Assembly: GCA_009809945.1 (NCBI GenBank)
Contig: WTPW01000322.1
Coordinates: forward strand, 63,338-127,337
Direction: 5' to 3'
Length of the DNA: 64,000 nucleotides
Source: Gigaspora margarita
Lineage: Eukaryota > Glomeromycota > Glomeromycetes > Diversisporales > Gigasporaceae
Below the pieces are notes generated by a model. It worked only from the letters and a program-made list of their open reading frames with translations. It made no database searches and had not been told where the DNA came from. The position numbers were made by a program, and so were the translations under genes. The number at the start of each line of letters is the position of its first letter. The first letter of the stretch is position 1. Below are positions 1 to 10,884 of this stretch, one piece after another.

Positions 1-44
1 ATAAGGCAACCTTATAATAAATTTATAAGCTTTAATATTATATT

Positions 45-190
45 TTTGAGTTTCGGATTATAGGTTTGGGTTTCGGATTATAGTTTCGGGGTTTCGGGTT
101 TCGGAGTTTCGGTTTTTTTTAAAAAAATCCGAAACTAGTTTCGGATTAGAACCGTTCCGAAACTAGTTTCAGGTAGGTTTCGTTTCGACG
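45..190. repeat. TTTCGG-rich short repeat block
   Basis: The hexamer TTTCGG recurs about ten times, often as GTTTCGGATTATAG. Two copies form the palindrome CCGAAACTAGTTTCGG. It stands out from the AT-rich flanks by its CpG content. No coding frame is visible and I do not recognise the family. Confidence 0.7.
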
Positions 191-195
191 CCATG

Positions 196-2372
196 TTTGA
201 TATAGATCTTAATGTTTAGGCACTATCAGCTATTTATATTTACAACGTTTATGCATATTTGGAAAGACCTCTAAATAATAGCGAAAACAAATACAATATA
301 CAGTACAATACCAGTTTTATCGGTTGTCTCAGAATTTATGAGAATTATAAAAATTTTATACTGTACATTATAATAATTTTTATATGCAATACTATACATT
401 CATTGCCTTCTTTATATGCCGAAGCAAGGAAGAAATTACTTATAACTAGGTAACCAATTATAGTATACTTATATCGTATAAGTTACGCTAAGAAAGCAAA
501 TATCATTTATGTCATAATTCTGACCGATAAATTATTCGAATTTTCATTATCCTTACTTATAACCTGGACTTGAGTCCGCGAATATATGATTTTCCGCATT
601 GTTCCAGTGAAGATATGAGTTTATAAAGGATAACAACAATTGCTTAATCAAAGTAATTTAACGGTTGATACTTTAACGGTCCTGATTAACATAGAAATCA
701 CTTGCGAAGAGTTTGTTATATGATAAATTTTTACCCCTTAACGAAAAAAATCTTCGGAATAGTTAGTTTGGTATAGTGAACTATCTTATAAAACCATTAG
801 TTAATCAGAAACTGATAGATGTCCGACCGAGGTGTTGATAAATTAGTTACATGGTGATTAATTTACACAGACAAACTGTGCAAATTTGTTTTTGTTGCTT
901 GACGCGTTATTGTGAATTTTATTGGTTAATTACGCAGCGTGACAGACGTGCATCATGTTTCTCACGCTTCGACAATAATTGAATATAAAGATTTTTTTTT
1001 TTTTTTGTGCAAGGAATTTTTATTTTGCATTTTGCACAAAGGAAGTCCCGAATCCGAACCGTTGGTTATATATGTTAGCACCTTTACTCCATATGTAGTT
1101 GAGCTATTAATTTTTATTTCGTAATCCCTTAAAGATAGAGTTTACGTTAACTTTTTAATATATGTCATTGAAAAAAAGCAAGAATGAGAATCGCTCGGAA
1201 AAAACAATCATCATCAAATCATAAGAGGTATTTAAACATCAGGACATTTACTCCCTCACCAAATATCCAATACCGTAGTAAATTCTCGACTAGCTTTCCC
1301 ACACATAGTAGTTTCCTAATTCTGTTATTTTCCTATTTAACAGCCAGTCTGCTTTTGAGCAATTGGGAAATCTCTGACTTATAGTTCGCTCTACTGTTAT
1401 GGGGAGCATATCATCAGTTCAGTTCAAATCTTTTAAAATTACCATGAATGATTTAAAACTCCAATTGGTTGAAATTTATAATATTAATACTATATATAGT
1501 ATTTATATCAATAAACCAAATCTTATATATTAGTTATATGGTACTATAACACAACTTATACAGTACTTTAATATTTTAATTAAGTAAACCGTAGACTTTA
1601 TTATTTTAAAAACTCCTTACTTAAAGAGCTAAGATAGTAGTTTCCCATTTTTGTGCTAATAATGTAAGTCAATATATACTGTATATGATTTTAAAAATTT
1701 TTTAATTATATTGTAATTGTTAAAAAAAATAATTAATTAGTAAATATAACTTGGTATACATCATTATTTAGTAATATATATATTATTAAACCTTATAAAA
1801 AAAACTCCCTGCTGATATAAATATTAATCAATAACAATTATGATACTACAATAAATTACTTATAATAAATTAAATTCTTTATTTTTATTTAAAGTTAACA
1901 GTTAATTATTTATTCTTATAATTTTTAAATTTTTCAAAAGCAAGACCCTTTAATTAGAAACTTGATTCTAAAAATGTTTATTACTTCTTTTATATTTTAT
2001 ATGTAAAATTTTTTTTGATCTAGAAATTTGCTTGCAACAAATTTAATTTTTAATTAGAAAAGAAAATAATGTTATTAAAAATTTTTTGTTCAAGTGTAAA
2101 TTTCTATACATTATACAAAAATGAAACTTAAAAAATCTAATTCCAATTCTATTAATAGAACAGTTAAATTTTATTTTATAATATTTAATTTAAGCAAATA
2201 ATTTTTTTCTCAATAACAAAAGATTTTATTTTTTTCAATTTAATTTTATCTTGATGAAAATAATAACCTACACTATAATGAAATTCTAGACAATTAGATA
2301 TATTCACCGTCCACTATCTAAAAGTTCAAAAAAAAAATTTTACTAATGCTCTTATCTCCTTTTGTTACTTAT
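196..2372. other. AT-rich intergenic DNA, nothing recognised
   Basis: Only short open frames are present (at 259, 939 and 1184). Their composition matches the surrounding AT-rich DNA and none has a recognisable motif. The last ~900 bases are almost pure A/T and probably include the 3' flank of the minus-strand synthetase gene. Confidence 0.5.
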
Positions 2373-4226
2373 TTATTCAATAAATTCCATGCCACCCATC
2401 CACTTTCTTAATACTTCAGGTATACTAATTTTCCCATCATCTCTTTGAAAATTTTCAAGAATTGCAATAATCATTCTTGGTACAGCAATTGCAGTTCCAT
2501 TTAATGTATGAACAAATTCCGTTGATTGTTGTTTTTGTTTTACTCTATCATTTGTACTTTCATTTGATGATGATAATGATGGCTTGTATCGAATATTCAA
2601 GCGTCGGGATTGATAGTCTGTGCAATTGGATGCTGATGATATCTGAAATTTATATAATATATAAAAATAACTTGAAAATTACTCGGTTTTGTTATAAAAA
2701 AAAAATTATAATAAATAAATATAGCAAAAGTTATAGCAAAATTAGTATAATAATTACTTCACCCCATTTACCACGACCTGGCATCCAAGCTTCCATATCA
2801 TATTTACGATACGCACTTGCTCCAAGTTCATAAGTTGGCATATCCAATATCCTATTTCCAAATTATTATTTTATTACTAATCACAATTTATATTTTTCTT
2901 TATTTTTTTTTTTTTNTTTTACCTAAAACATAACCCTAGGTCTTTAACTATTTCTTCTTGTATATTCACAATCTCTTTCAACATTTCTTCACTTTCTTCT
3001 GGAGATGTCAAACAAAACATTTCAACTTTACTGAATTGATGTACACGATACAATCCTTTTGTATCTTGTCCTCTAGATCCTGCCTCAGCTCTAAAAGCTC
3101 TTCCAAACCCTACCATTCTTATTGGTAACTTAGATGATGGGATAACTTTATTTGAATAAATTCCTGCAAGTGGAATTTCTGCTGTTCCCGTTAATGTAAA
3201 TGATATTTCTTGATTATTACCTGTTCCTACACTACCTATAGGTGATGTTATCACAAAATAATTTTGTGATACCTCTCCATCCCTTGGTTGAAATCCACAT
3301 CCATCACTATATTCAGTTTTTACAACATCAGGTGTAATTATTGGTATATATCCTTTAGAAATAACTTTATAAATTGCATATTGAATTAATGCTAATTCCA
3401 ATAATGCTCCTGCATTCCGAAGGTAATACCAACTTGTTCCGGTGACATTTGATGCTGATTCTAAATCTATCAAGTCTAATTCTCGTGCAATCGTCATATG
3501 ATCTTTAATTATATTTCCTCCTTTTTGCGTTGAATCTAGCGGTACTCCAACAATTTTTACTACTTTAGCCAATTCTTCTCCTCCAACAATAACTTCATGA
3601 TGTGTATCATTCGGAATCTTTAAACCTTCTTGTATCATTTCTTTTTCAACTTTTTCAAGTTCAAGTTCAGCTTTTTGAATTTCTTCTTTTAATATCCTTG
3701 CTTGTTCAACTAATTTTTCTCTTAACTCTTCTAATTTCGTTTGTTTTATGAGTTTGGTGGTTTCATTTCTCTTATTTCGTTTAGAATTTATTTGAGTTGT
3801 TAAATTACAAAAGGTAGTATATAATGAATTCACTAATTCAATGTTTGCATCTTTAACGTTTCGATTTTTTATATTTTCGGATATTTTAGATGAATTAGAA
3901 ATAAAATGTTTATAATTTAGATGTGGGTTGAGAAACATAAATTTTGATGGATTTGAAGTTTGATGTTTTTCGGATGAAATCGAATTATCAGAGTTATTTG
4001 ATATCGATGAAGTTGAATTTGTTGAAGAAGTTGTATAATTTTTTAAATTATACTTATTAGACGAAACTATTTTGGTAAATGGTGAAAGACGAAAACTAAA
4101 GCCAGTGAAAGATGAAAGGTGAAAACCCTGGTGAAAGGTGAAACCCCTGATGGAAGGCGAAACTCCCAGCGAAAGGTAAAATCTCTGACGAATGATAAAA
4201 CCTCTGTAAGAAGAGAACATATTCAA
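2373..4226 (-). CDS. Seryl-tRNA synthetase, mitochondrial/bacterial type, three exons
   Basis: Charges tRNA-Ser with serine; class II aminoacyl-tRNA synthetase. The exons on the minus strand are 4226-2923, 2851-2758 and 2642-2373, with GT-AG introns at 2922-2852 and 2757-2643. The joined frame is 1668 nt, 555 residues plus stop. The N-terminus (about residues 1-110) is rich in Arg, Ser and Phe with few acidic residues, suggesting mitochondrial import. Residues ~115-200 are the charged coiled-coil tRNA-binding arm. The core has [10 protein letters not shown] (346-355), motif 2 FRAEAG (378-383) followed by [14 protein letters not shown]. Exon 2 encodes [20 protein letters not shown] and exon 3 opens with [14 protein letters not shown], all typical of the family. 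Motif 3 is [12 protein letters not shown] near the C-terminus. Yeast DIA4 would be the functional counterpart. No lesion was seen. Unusual: the presequence region overlaps a 19-bp tandem repeat. Confidence 0.93.
4119..4213. repeat. 19-bp tandem repeat inside the synthetase presequence
   Basis: Five consecutive 19-bp units (4119, 4138, 4157, 4176, 4195), each close to gtgaaacccctgatgaaag, lie within the first coding exon and correspond to about residues 5-36. Two more degenerate units precede them (4082-4118). Because 19 is not a multiple of three, successive units are read in different frames. Confidence 0.85.
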
Positions 4227-5694
4227 TGATCTAATCTAATAAAAACAAAAGGAAGAGTAAACAAAAGCATGTTATCGTCATTCGAGTTGACGTAAAGTCA
4301 ACAGATCGAAAAGATGTTAAGCATGGTGATGCGCATCGTGGAACCATCAACCAGAACAAGTCCGGTCCAGATAATCAACGGAGGTGAGTATGATTTGAAT
4401 GACTTTCCATAAACAGTAATCACTAACTTGATAAAGGCGGCAATGAGAACAAAGATAAATTCAGGGGAAACGCAATCGGGCCTTATGCAACGATTGCTCA
4501 CTCAACTGCGACAGACCACAATCTGCGATGCAGTGTTGACAAAAGAAGCGTTGAAGATTGATTAATACAGTAATAAGCTTAGATGATTGCGAAGCAATTA
4601 CTAACCATCATAACATTATTCCTTTCTACGAAGTAACAAAGGATAATAATGGAGATGACAATGGACAGATAAATTACGCATTGCTGCACTCGGCATTCAG
4701 TTCACATATGATTTTATTCAGAGAGTTTCATTCGAAAACATCTCAACACATGAAGGCAAATCAAAAGTTACAGATTTTGTCTATCAAGGTAGGCGCAATT
4801 CTCTGGGAAAATTTCAAGCAAAAGGACACTATCCCAAACCTTCAACTTAGAGATGAAAAGCTCTATAATCATCTTTACAAAGGGAACAAGAAGAACTTAT
4901 TGAAGATGCGCTACCTCGATATTTCGAACTTTACAAACGTTGGGATAACGAATTAAATGGTCACCCAGATTAATATATATATACCTAACAAAGCTATGAG
5001 TATTACCATCCCATCGAAATATTATCTGAGAATAGCGAATTTCCTTAAGTCGTCAAGACAATATAAGCGTATATTAGGCTGTACATACGTATCTGGTATG
5101 AATAATGAGTTAGTGTGGAACAGCATCATCTCTGATAATCTGAGAAATGAAGCAGGCGAATTTTCTTCTTGAACAAGCCAAATTTCTCAAAGCATTATCG
5201 AAAATGGCCAGCATAGGCGAAGACAAACTCAAATGTCTTAGATTATTTGATAGAAAACAGTGCAAATATACTTGCAGAATACCACGCCGATTTCAGTCTT
5301 AAATATAAAACATTCGCCTACAGGCTTAAATTGTCACTAGTGACACCTGCTACGGCGAGTCAGTCATTCCGCAACATGATACTTCGTGTGACCTACAATC
5401 GGCTTAGTCGAAAAGAGGGGGGTTAGATTTGGCGAGTTGGTGGTTTAGGACCAGTTGGACAAAACAACAGCGGAAGTCCTCAATACGTCGATAAACAACC
5501 GGACAGCGTAACATTACAATCACGTGAACAAGCAATTACAACAAACTATCGTACTGCTTATGCCATTTAAGCAGTAGATTAGGCCATTAAACCATTAGAA
5601 CAATTAAACCTGTTTTAACCTCGGGAAATCTAAGTCGATTTCATACTGCGCCACCTCGATCGCCACATGCTACCGGGGCACAATTCCGGGGCTC
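4227..5694 (+). pseudogene. Possible decayed 5' part of the TPR gene, unrecognised
   Basis: This stretch has higher GC than its surroundings and several open fragments on the plus strand (4558-4956 and 4957-5172 are the longest), with frame changes between them. In another frame near 4890 it reads EELIEDALPRYFELYKRWDN, which is protein-like. I recognise no domain. Its position directly upstream of the TPR relic and its coding-like composition suggest the N-terminal part of the same broken gene, but it could be an unrelated fragment. Confidence 0.35.
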
Positions 5695-7430
5695 ACACTA
5701 GAAACCCAATACGAATGGGCATTAAGCCAAGGTGCAACGCAATACGTGATGAAAAAATTTGAAGTATCGCTTGCATATTCAAATGAATTATCATCAAACA
5801 AAAAAAAAAAAAAATTGTTATATGATGCATTGGTATTAAGTCAGCGTGGGCAGCTTAGCGTACGATATATAATTACGAACAATCACATGAGATTCAAATA
5901 AATCATTAAAAAAAAATAATAATAATAAATAAATAATTAATATAAGCATTAAGCCAATACTATGCAATATATCGCATGATGAAGAAAGTTAAAGAATCGC
6001 TCGCAGAATTAGATAATCATTAGAAATTGAACGCATTAGCATTAAGTCAACATGATAAAACTTATCACATGACGAACAGATATGATGGATCTTATGCAGA
6101 GCAGATAAAATGAATCATTGGAAATTGAACCAAAAAATGCATTAACGTAAATCAATGAGTGAACCTCATTGCATGAGGGATAGATCCGATAAATACTTGC
6201 GGATTTAATAATATTAGAAATCACAATTAATGATGCATTTGCATTGAGATATCGTGGAGCAACCTATCTTACATTGAAGAGTCACTCACAGAGTGAAATA
6301 ATCGTTAAATTGGATCTATGCTGGATCCGAGTTATGCTGTTGTGAAAATTATCGCATGAAAATAAAATGAAGAATCGCCAATCGAACCCAATTACGCATA
6401 GGCATTGGGAACTTATGAAGCAATTTATCGCATGATGAATAAATGTAAAGAATTATTTGCAGATTTAAATGTGTTATTAGAAGATGAGTTAAATAATGCA
6501 TAGGTATTAAGTCAATGTAGTGCAATTGATCGCATGACGAATCACTTGCAGAGTTAAACAAATTATCAGAACTAAAACAAATGAAATATCTGATTAAATT
6601 GTCGTGGAGTAACTTATCACCTGATGAATAGATATGGAAGTCATTTGCAGATCTAATGAATCACTAAAGATCGAACAAAATGATGCATAGACATTAAGTG
6701 ACCGTGNTGAAGATTATCACATAACGGATAAATATAAAGAGCCACTTTCAGGATTAGATAGATCACTAGAATCAAACCAATGGTGTATCGACATCAGAAA
6801 ATTGTAGAGCAACTGAATGCAAGGGGCATTAGGTCAATATGATGCTGCTTATCGTATGATGAATAAATATGAAGAATCACCTACAGATACAAAGAATTAT
6901 TGAAGAATCAAACCAAATGAGACATGGGCATTGAGAATTCGTGAAACAACCTAGTACGTGATGAATACATATGAAGAATCACTTATGGATTCGAATAAAT
7001 TACTAGAAACCAAACCAAATAATGCAAGGATGCTAAGCCAATGTGGACTACTTATCACATGAGGAACAAATATAGAGAATCATTCGTGGTTTAGACAAAC
7101 CAACAGAATTCGAGAACAGGAGTAAATTACCACCCAAAATTTGTCAACTAACTTGACCAGCCAGTCAAACTTTTAAGATCAGCCAGGTAGAAATTGAGTC
7201 AGATGATGCATGGATGTTAATTCAACGTCAGACTTATCGCAGGTGGAATAGATACGAAGAATCACTTTCAAAAGATGAACAAGCCATCAGAAATCAAATC
7301 TACTGACGCGCGGGTGCCAAGAAATCATGAAGCAACTTATCGTGAGATGAATAAATACGAAGAATCACGAACGAGCCACCTGAAATCAGACCTAATGATG
7401 CATGGGCATCAAGTCAACATGATGCATGAT
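5695..7430 (+). pseudogene. Decayed tetratricopeptide-repeat (TPR) gene, about 17 repeats
   Basis: A unit of about 102 bp (34 codons, the TPR length) recurs from about 5700 to 7420. The consensus reads roughly DAWALSQRGATYRMMNKYEE followed by SLADLNKSLEIEPN, the two-helix TPR signature. Unit starts are recognisable from the gcatgggcattaagtcaa-like block near 5712, 5826, 5944, 6030, 6126, 6229, 6400, 6495, 6682, 6825, 6920, 7020, 7206, 7305 and 7394. No frame stays open for more than a fraction of the array because of frequent indels and stops (for example gcatag for gcatgg). Long TPR arrays are expanded in glomeromycete genomes. This copy is dead. Confidence 0.85.
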
Positions 7431-7435
7431 TAATA

Positions 7436-7667
7436 ATTGTTGCAGCTGATGCTGAAAACGGCTGATGCTGAAATTTCGACCTATTTTGATACAAATTTTT
7501 TTAAAATTTTTTGGGGTAATTTTGACAGTTTTTTTTTTAGGGTTGGGTTAGGGTTTAGGGTTAGAATTGAATATTAAAGAGTATAGGTGGATTTTAGCAG
7601 GCCATATATTTTCAAATCGCGACCCCAAATTTCAGCATCAGCCGTTTTCAGCATCAGCTACGACAAT
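7436..7667. mobile_element. Short TIR element (MITE) with telomere-like core
   Basis: The left terminus 7445-7477 and the inverted right terminus 7627-7658 match over about 30 bp. Each arm contains a direct repeat of ctgatgctgaaa separated by acgg. Imperfect pairing extends a further ~9 bp outwards (ttgttgca versus tacgacaa). There is no transposase; the open frame beginning at 7567 is only element sequence. The target-site duplication could not be fixed. The interior holds a run of TTAGGG-like units at about 7538-7564. Confidence 0.8.
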
Positions 7668-7998
7668 AATTATAATAAATCACTCGCTGCATATCTCATT
7701 AAAGCAATTTGACAAAGCTTTAATATTCGGCAATTACTGTATTCGGCTGAAGAACAGGAGATAAATGTGTACATTTAAGTTACCTTTCTAACTCAAGACC
7801 TATATGTCGATTAATCATTTAAATCATATAGAATAATGCAAGCAAAATTTCTAGACGAGCATTCGAATTGAAGGTCAATTGTGGTAATGAAGTTGTTACT
7901 CTAGAGTGAAAAGAACATATGGAACTAAATCAACATAAGACAAAGCGACAAAATTTTCAGAAACACGGTAATGCACAATTTTTTTTTTTTTTTTTTTT

Positions 7999-8644
7999 NN
8001 NNNNNNNNNNNNNNNNNNNNNNNNNNNNNNNNNNNNNNNNNNNNNNNNNNNNNNNNNNNNNNNNNNNNNNNNNNNNNNNNNNNNNNNNNNNNNNNNNNNN
8101 NNNNNNNNNNNNNNNNNNNNNNNNNNNNNNNNNNNNNNNNNNNNNNNNNNNNNNNNNNNNNNNNNNNNNNNNNNNNNNNNNNNNNNNNNNNNNNNNNNNN
8201 NNNNNNNNNNNNNNNNNNNNNNNNNNNNNNNNNNNNNNNNNNNNNNNNNNNNNNNNNNNNNNNNNNNNNNNNNNNNNNNNNNNNNNNNNNNNNNNNNNNN
8301 NNNNNNNNNNNNNNNNNNNNNNNNNNNNNNNNNNNNNNNNNNNNNNNNNNNNNNNNNNNNNNNNNNNNNNNNNNNNNNNNNNNNNNNNNNNNNNNNNNNN
8401 NNNNNNNNNNNNNNNNNNNNNNNNNNNNNNNNNNNNNNNNNNNNNNNNNNNNNNNNNNNNNNNNNNNNNNNNNNNNNNNNNNNNNNNNNNNNNNNNNNNN
8501 NNNNNNNNNNNNNNNNNNNNNNNNNNNNNNNNNNNNNNNNNNNNNNNNNNNNNNNNNNNNNNNNNNNNNNNNNNNNNNNNNNNNNNNNNNNNNNNNNNNN
8601 NNNNNNNNNNNNNNNNNNNNNNNNNNNNNNNNNNNNNNNNNNNN
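7999..8644. other. Assembly gap (N run) flanked by poly-T and poly-A
   Basis: 646 undetermined bases. The left flank is a T run and the right flank an A run, so the gap probably sits in a homopolymer or inverted structure. Open frames spanning the gap are meaningless. Confidence 0.99.
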
Positions 8645-8766
8645 AAAAAAAAAAAAAAAAAGAGACAATTACCATAACGAAAATGGCAGAACTCATTTCT
8701 TTGGAACCTGCCATTTTCATAATTATAACTGCTGAATATCAATTCACATCACATGTTCATATTAAC

Positions 8767-8895
8767 GGCCGGCCTGCGTTACGCAGGCGGGAAACCACCG
8801 GCCAGCGCTAAGCCGCACAAACNCAACTACTTACGGTGATCTCCCGGCGCAATATTATTTGCTATTTCCGGGAGCATCTCCCGTTTCAGTTCGCA
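8767..8895. repeat. GC-rich island of nested hairpins
   Basis: GC-rich island in AT-rich DNA. It contains ggccgg...ccggcc enclosing cctgcgt-t-acgcagg, then ctcccgg...ccgggag, then cgggag-cat-ctcccg. No coding frame or tRNA fold is visible. It may be the end of an unrecognised repeat element; the function is unknown. Confidence 0.6.
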
Positions 8896-10884
8896 TAATT
8901 CGCAACTAATATAATCTGCATCCATCAAATAAAATTAAACTCCGGTATATCAGACCGGACCATTCCAATTGTAAGAAAAATGCGTGCAATGCTTTTCGAA
9001 TATAATAAAATGTTAGACAAAAATGTGTGGCTTATATTGGAAATACAGTATAACATTACTAAAAATAATTATGCTTTAATTAAACTCAACCTTTTTAAAA
9101 TCAGATCAGTAGCGTATATAATTTGTACAAAAGATAAACATGAATAGATGTTAGTGGATATAAAAGTTCAATTTATGGTTCGTTTTTATTTTTATTTATG
9201 TATTATTGGAAACAAGCAAATTATAAACAGTTAAATTGATTATTTATATGATTTGTTAGTTCTTTTTAGGACAGCAAATCGTTCAAAATATGTTGAGCCA
9301 TGGTCCTAGCCGCTTTTGTAAAATTAATTTCGTTTATTTTTAATTCTAAAATGATATATAAAATTTCGCGGATTAATTGCGAGTTTTCACTTGTAATACT
9401 CGTGAGGCCATCGACATCGAGGAATTCATATATATTCTAAGCGGAACATCGAAAGTATTTTAATAATTCGACATGGATTTGTTTCTCCATTATTAATTAT
9501 TGTCGCGGGATTATCGTAAAATCTGGCATGAAATCTAAATAAAATCTAACAATCCCATCGGCTATCACCCTAACCCAGGGACACAGAAAAATTTCGAAAG
9601 ATTAGAAAACAATAAATCACAATTTTTACCGAATATCACATTATTGATAATAAAATTTCAAAATGATTAATAATTTTTTTTTTTTTTTGAATTTCGCACC
9701 CAATATACTAAATATCTTTATATTCATTTCGAAGATATACTTACGAAGATCACTGTGCCACGATTAAAAATCAATGTTGTTTGATCCTTGAATTTTTATT
9801 GGCTGATTATGATAAATGTCTCACTTCATTATTTTGGCGATGAAAGGCATCAATTATGATACCAGCATTCTTCATGTCTAAAATACTTGTCGCCAGACGT
9901 ACGCCTTCCCAATTGTAATGCTAAGTTACAACTCTTGTCGCAGTAAAGTCTGTTCCAGCACCTGAAAGACTTGTCACCTCCCAGCCGCTTAACAAACGGG
10001 TTACTTGAATGTTTAGATGTTCAACAAGGTCGTCTAGTGAATGTCCATATCGTAAAGTATCCGCAACATACATTTGATTACTTTTTTCCATTCCGGACTC
10101 GTGATTTCAGGCAATTCCGGCGCATGCCAACAATCCTTCGCATTATTATTAGTTTTTCGACATCATTTGCATCACTCAATTTTTATATTCAACATTGTGA
10201 GGAACAAATTAATACTTTATATTAACACGATACAAAATCAGTTAAAGAGAATAAAAATCCGGTTTCACTTGTCTCAAGGCATAAAAAAAAAATGCAAGAA
10301 ATGTAATTTTAGAACAATTCACTATGATGAAAATTCCAAGGTATGCAAGGTTGTTATTGAGCCTCATTACGAATCTTAAATGGTAATAAATTAATAGACA
10401 ATTTGATTGAATCAACAAACTTTACGTATAGACTGTAGATATGAATTAAAATTAGAATTTATCCCATATAAGCAATCTTTCTGGTATAAGTTCACTGATT
10501 TCTATATAACATTATTATAAGGGGCAATAATTGCTCTAGAATTTGTGGTAGAATTCAGGAATTTCACATCTAGATTTTGATACATTTTTTCGAATTGGGT
10601 AATGGGTGCAATATTCAAGGTTCAAATGTACATCCATTGTATTATGTCAATTTAGTCTGATTTTAGATATTTTATTAATAAACTTATTAAAAATTCACAA
10701 AGATCATCTATTTCATTTGTAATAATGACGAATATTTGTATAGATTTTATACTTCTAAATATAATTAGTTATTTTGAAGCATTATTTAGTAATACTTAAG
10801 AATTTCTGGTATCATAAATGAATATACGTGATAAACTTACTCTTTGTGATAAATATAATCGTTTTAACATCATGAAGCTCCAAT
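8896..10884. other. AT-rich DNA downstream of the micro-exon gene; no gene supported
   Basis: Nothing is recognised in most of this stretch. A less AT-rich patch at about 9830-10250 has short frames on both strands without any motif. The part adjoining 10885 should hold the 3' UTR and poly-A site of the minus-strand micro-exon gene. The donor-like GTAAGT at 10845 (minus) might mark a 3' UTR intron. Confidence 0.4.

Noticed and set aside
4298..4501. Minus-strand hydrophobic 67-codon frame upstream of the synthetase
   Set aside because: No homology recognised, and the plus strand looks like part of the decaying TPR locus.
7896..8742. Long open frames on both strands
   Set aside because: They consist of translated Ns of the assembly gap with Phe or Lys runs at the edges.
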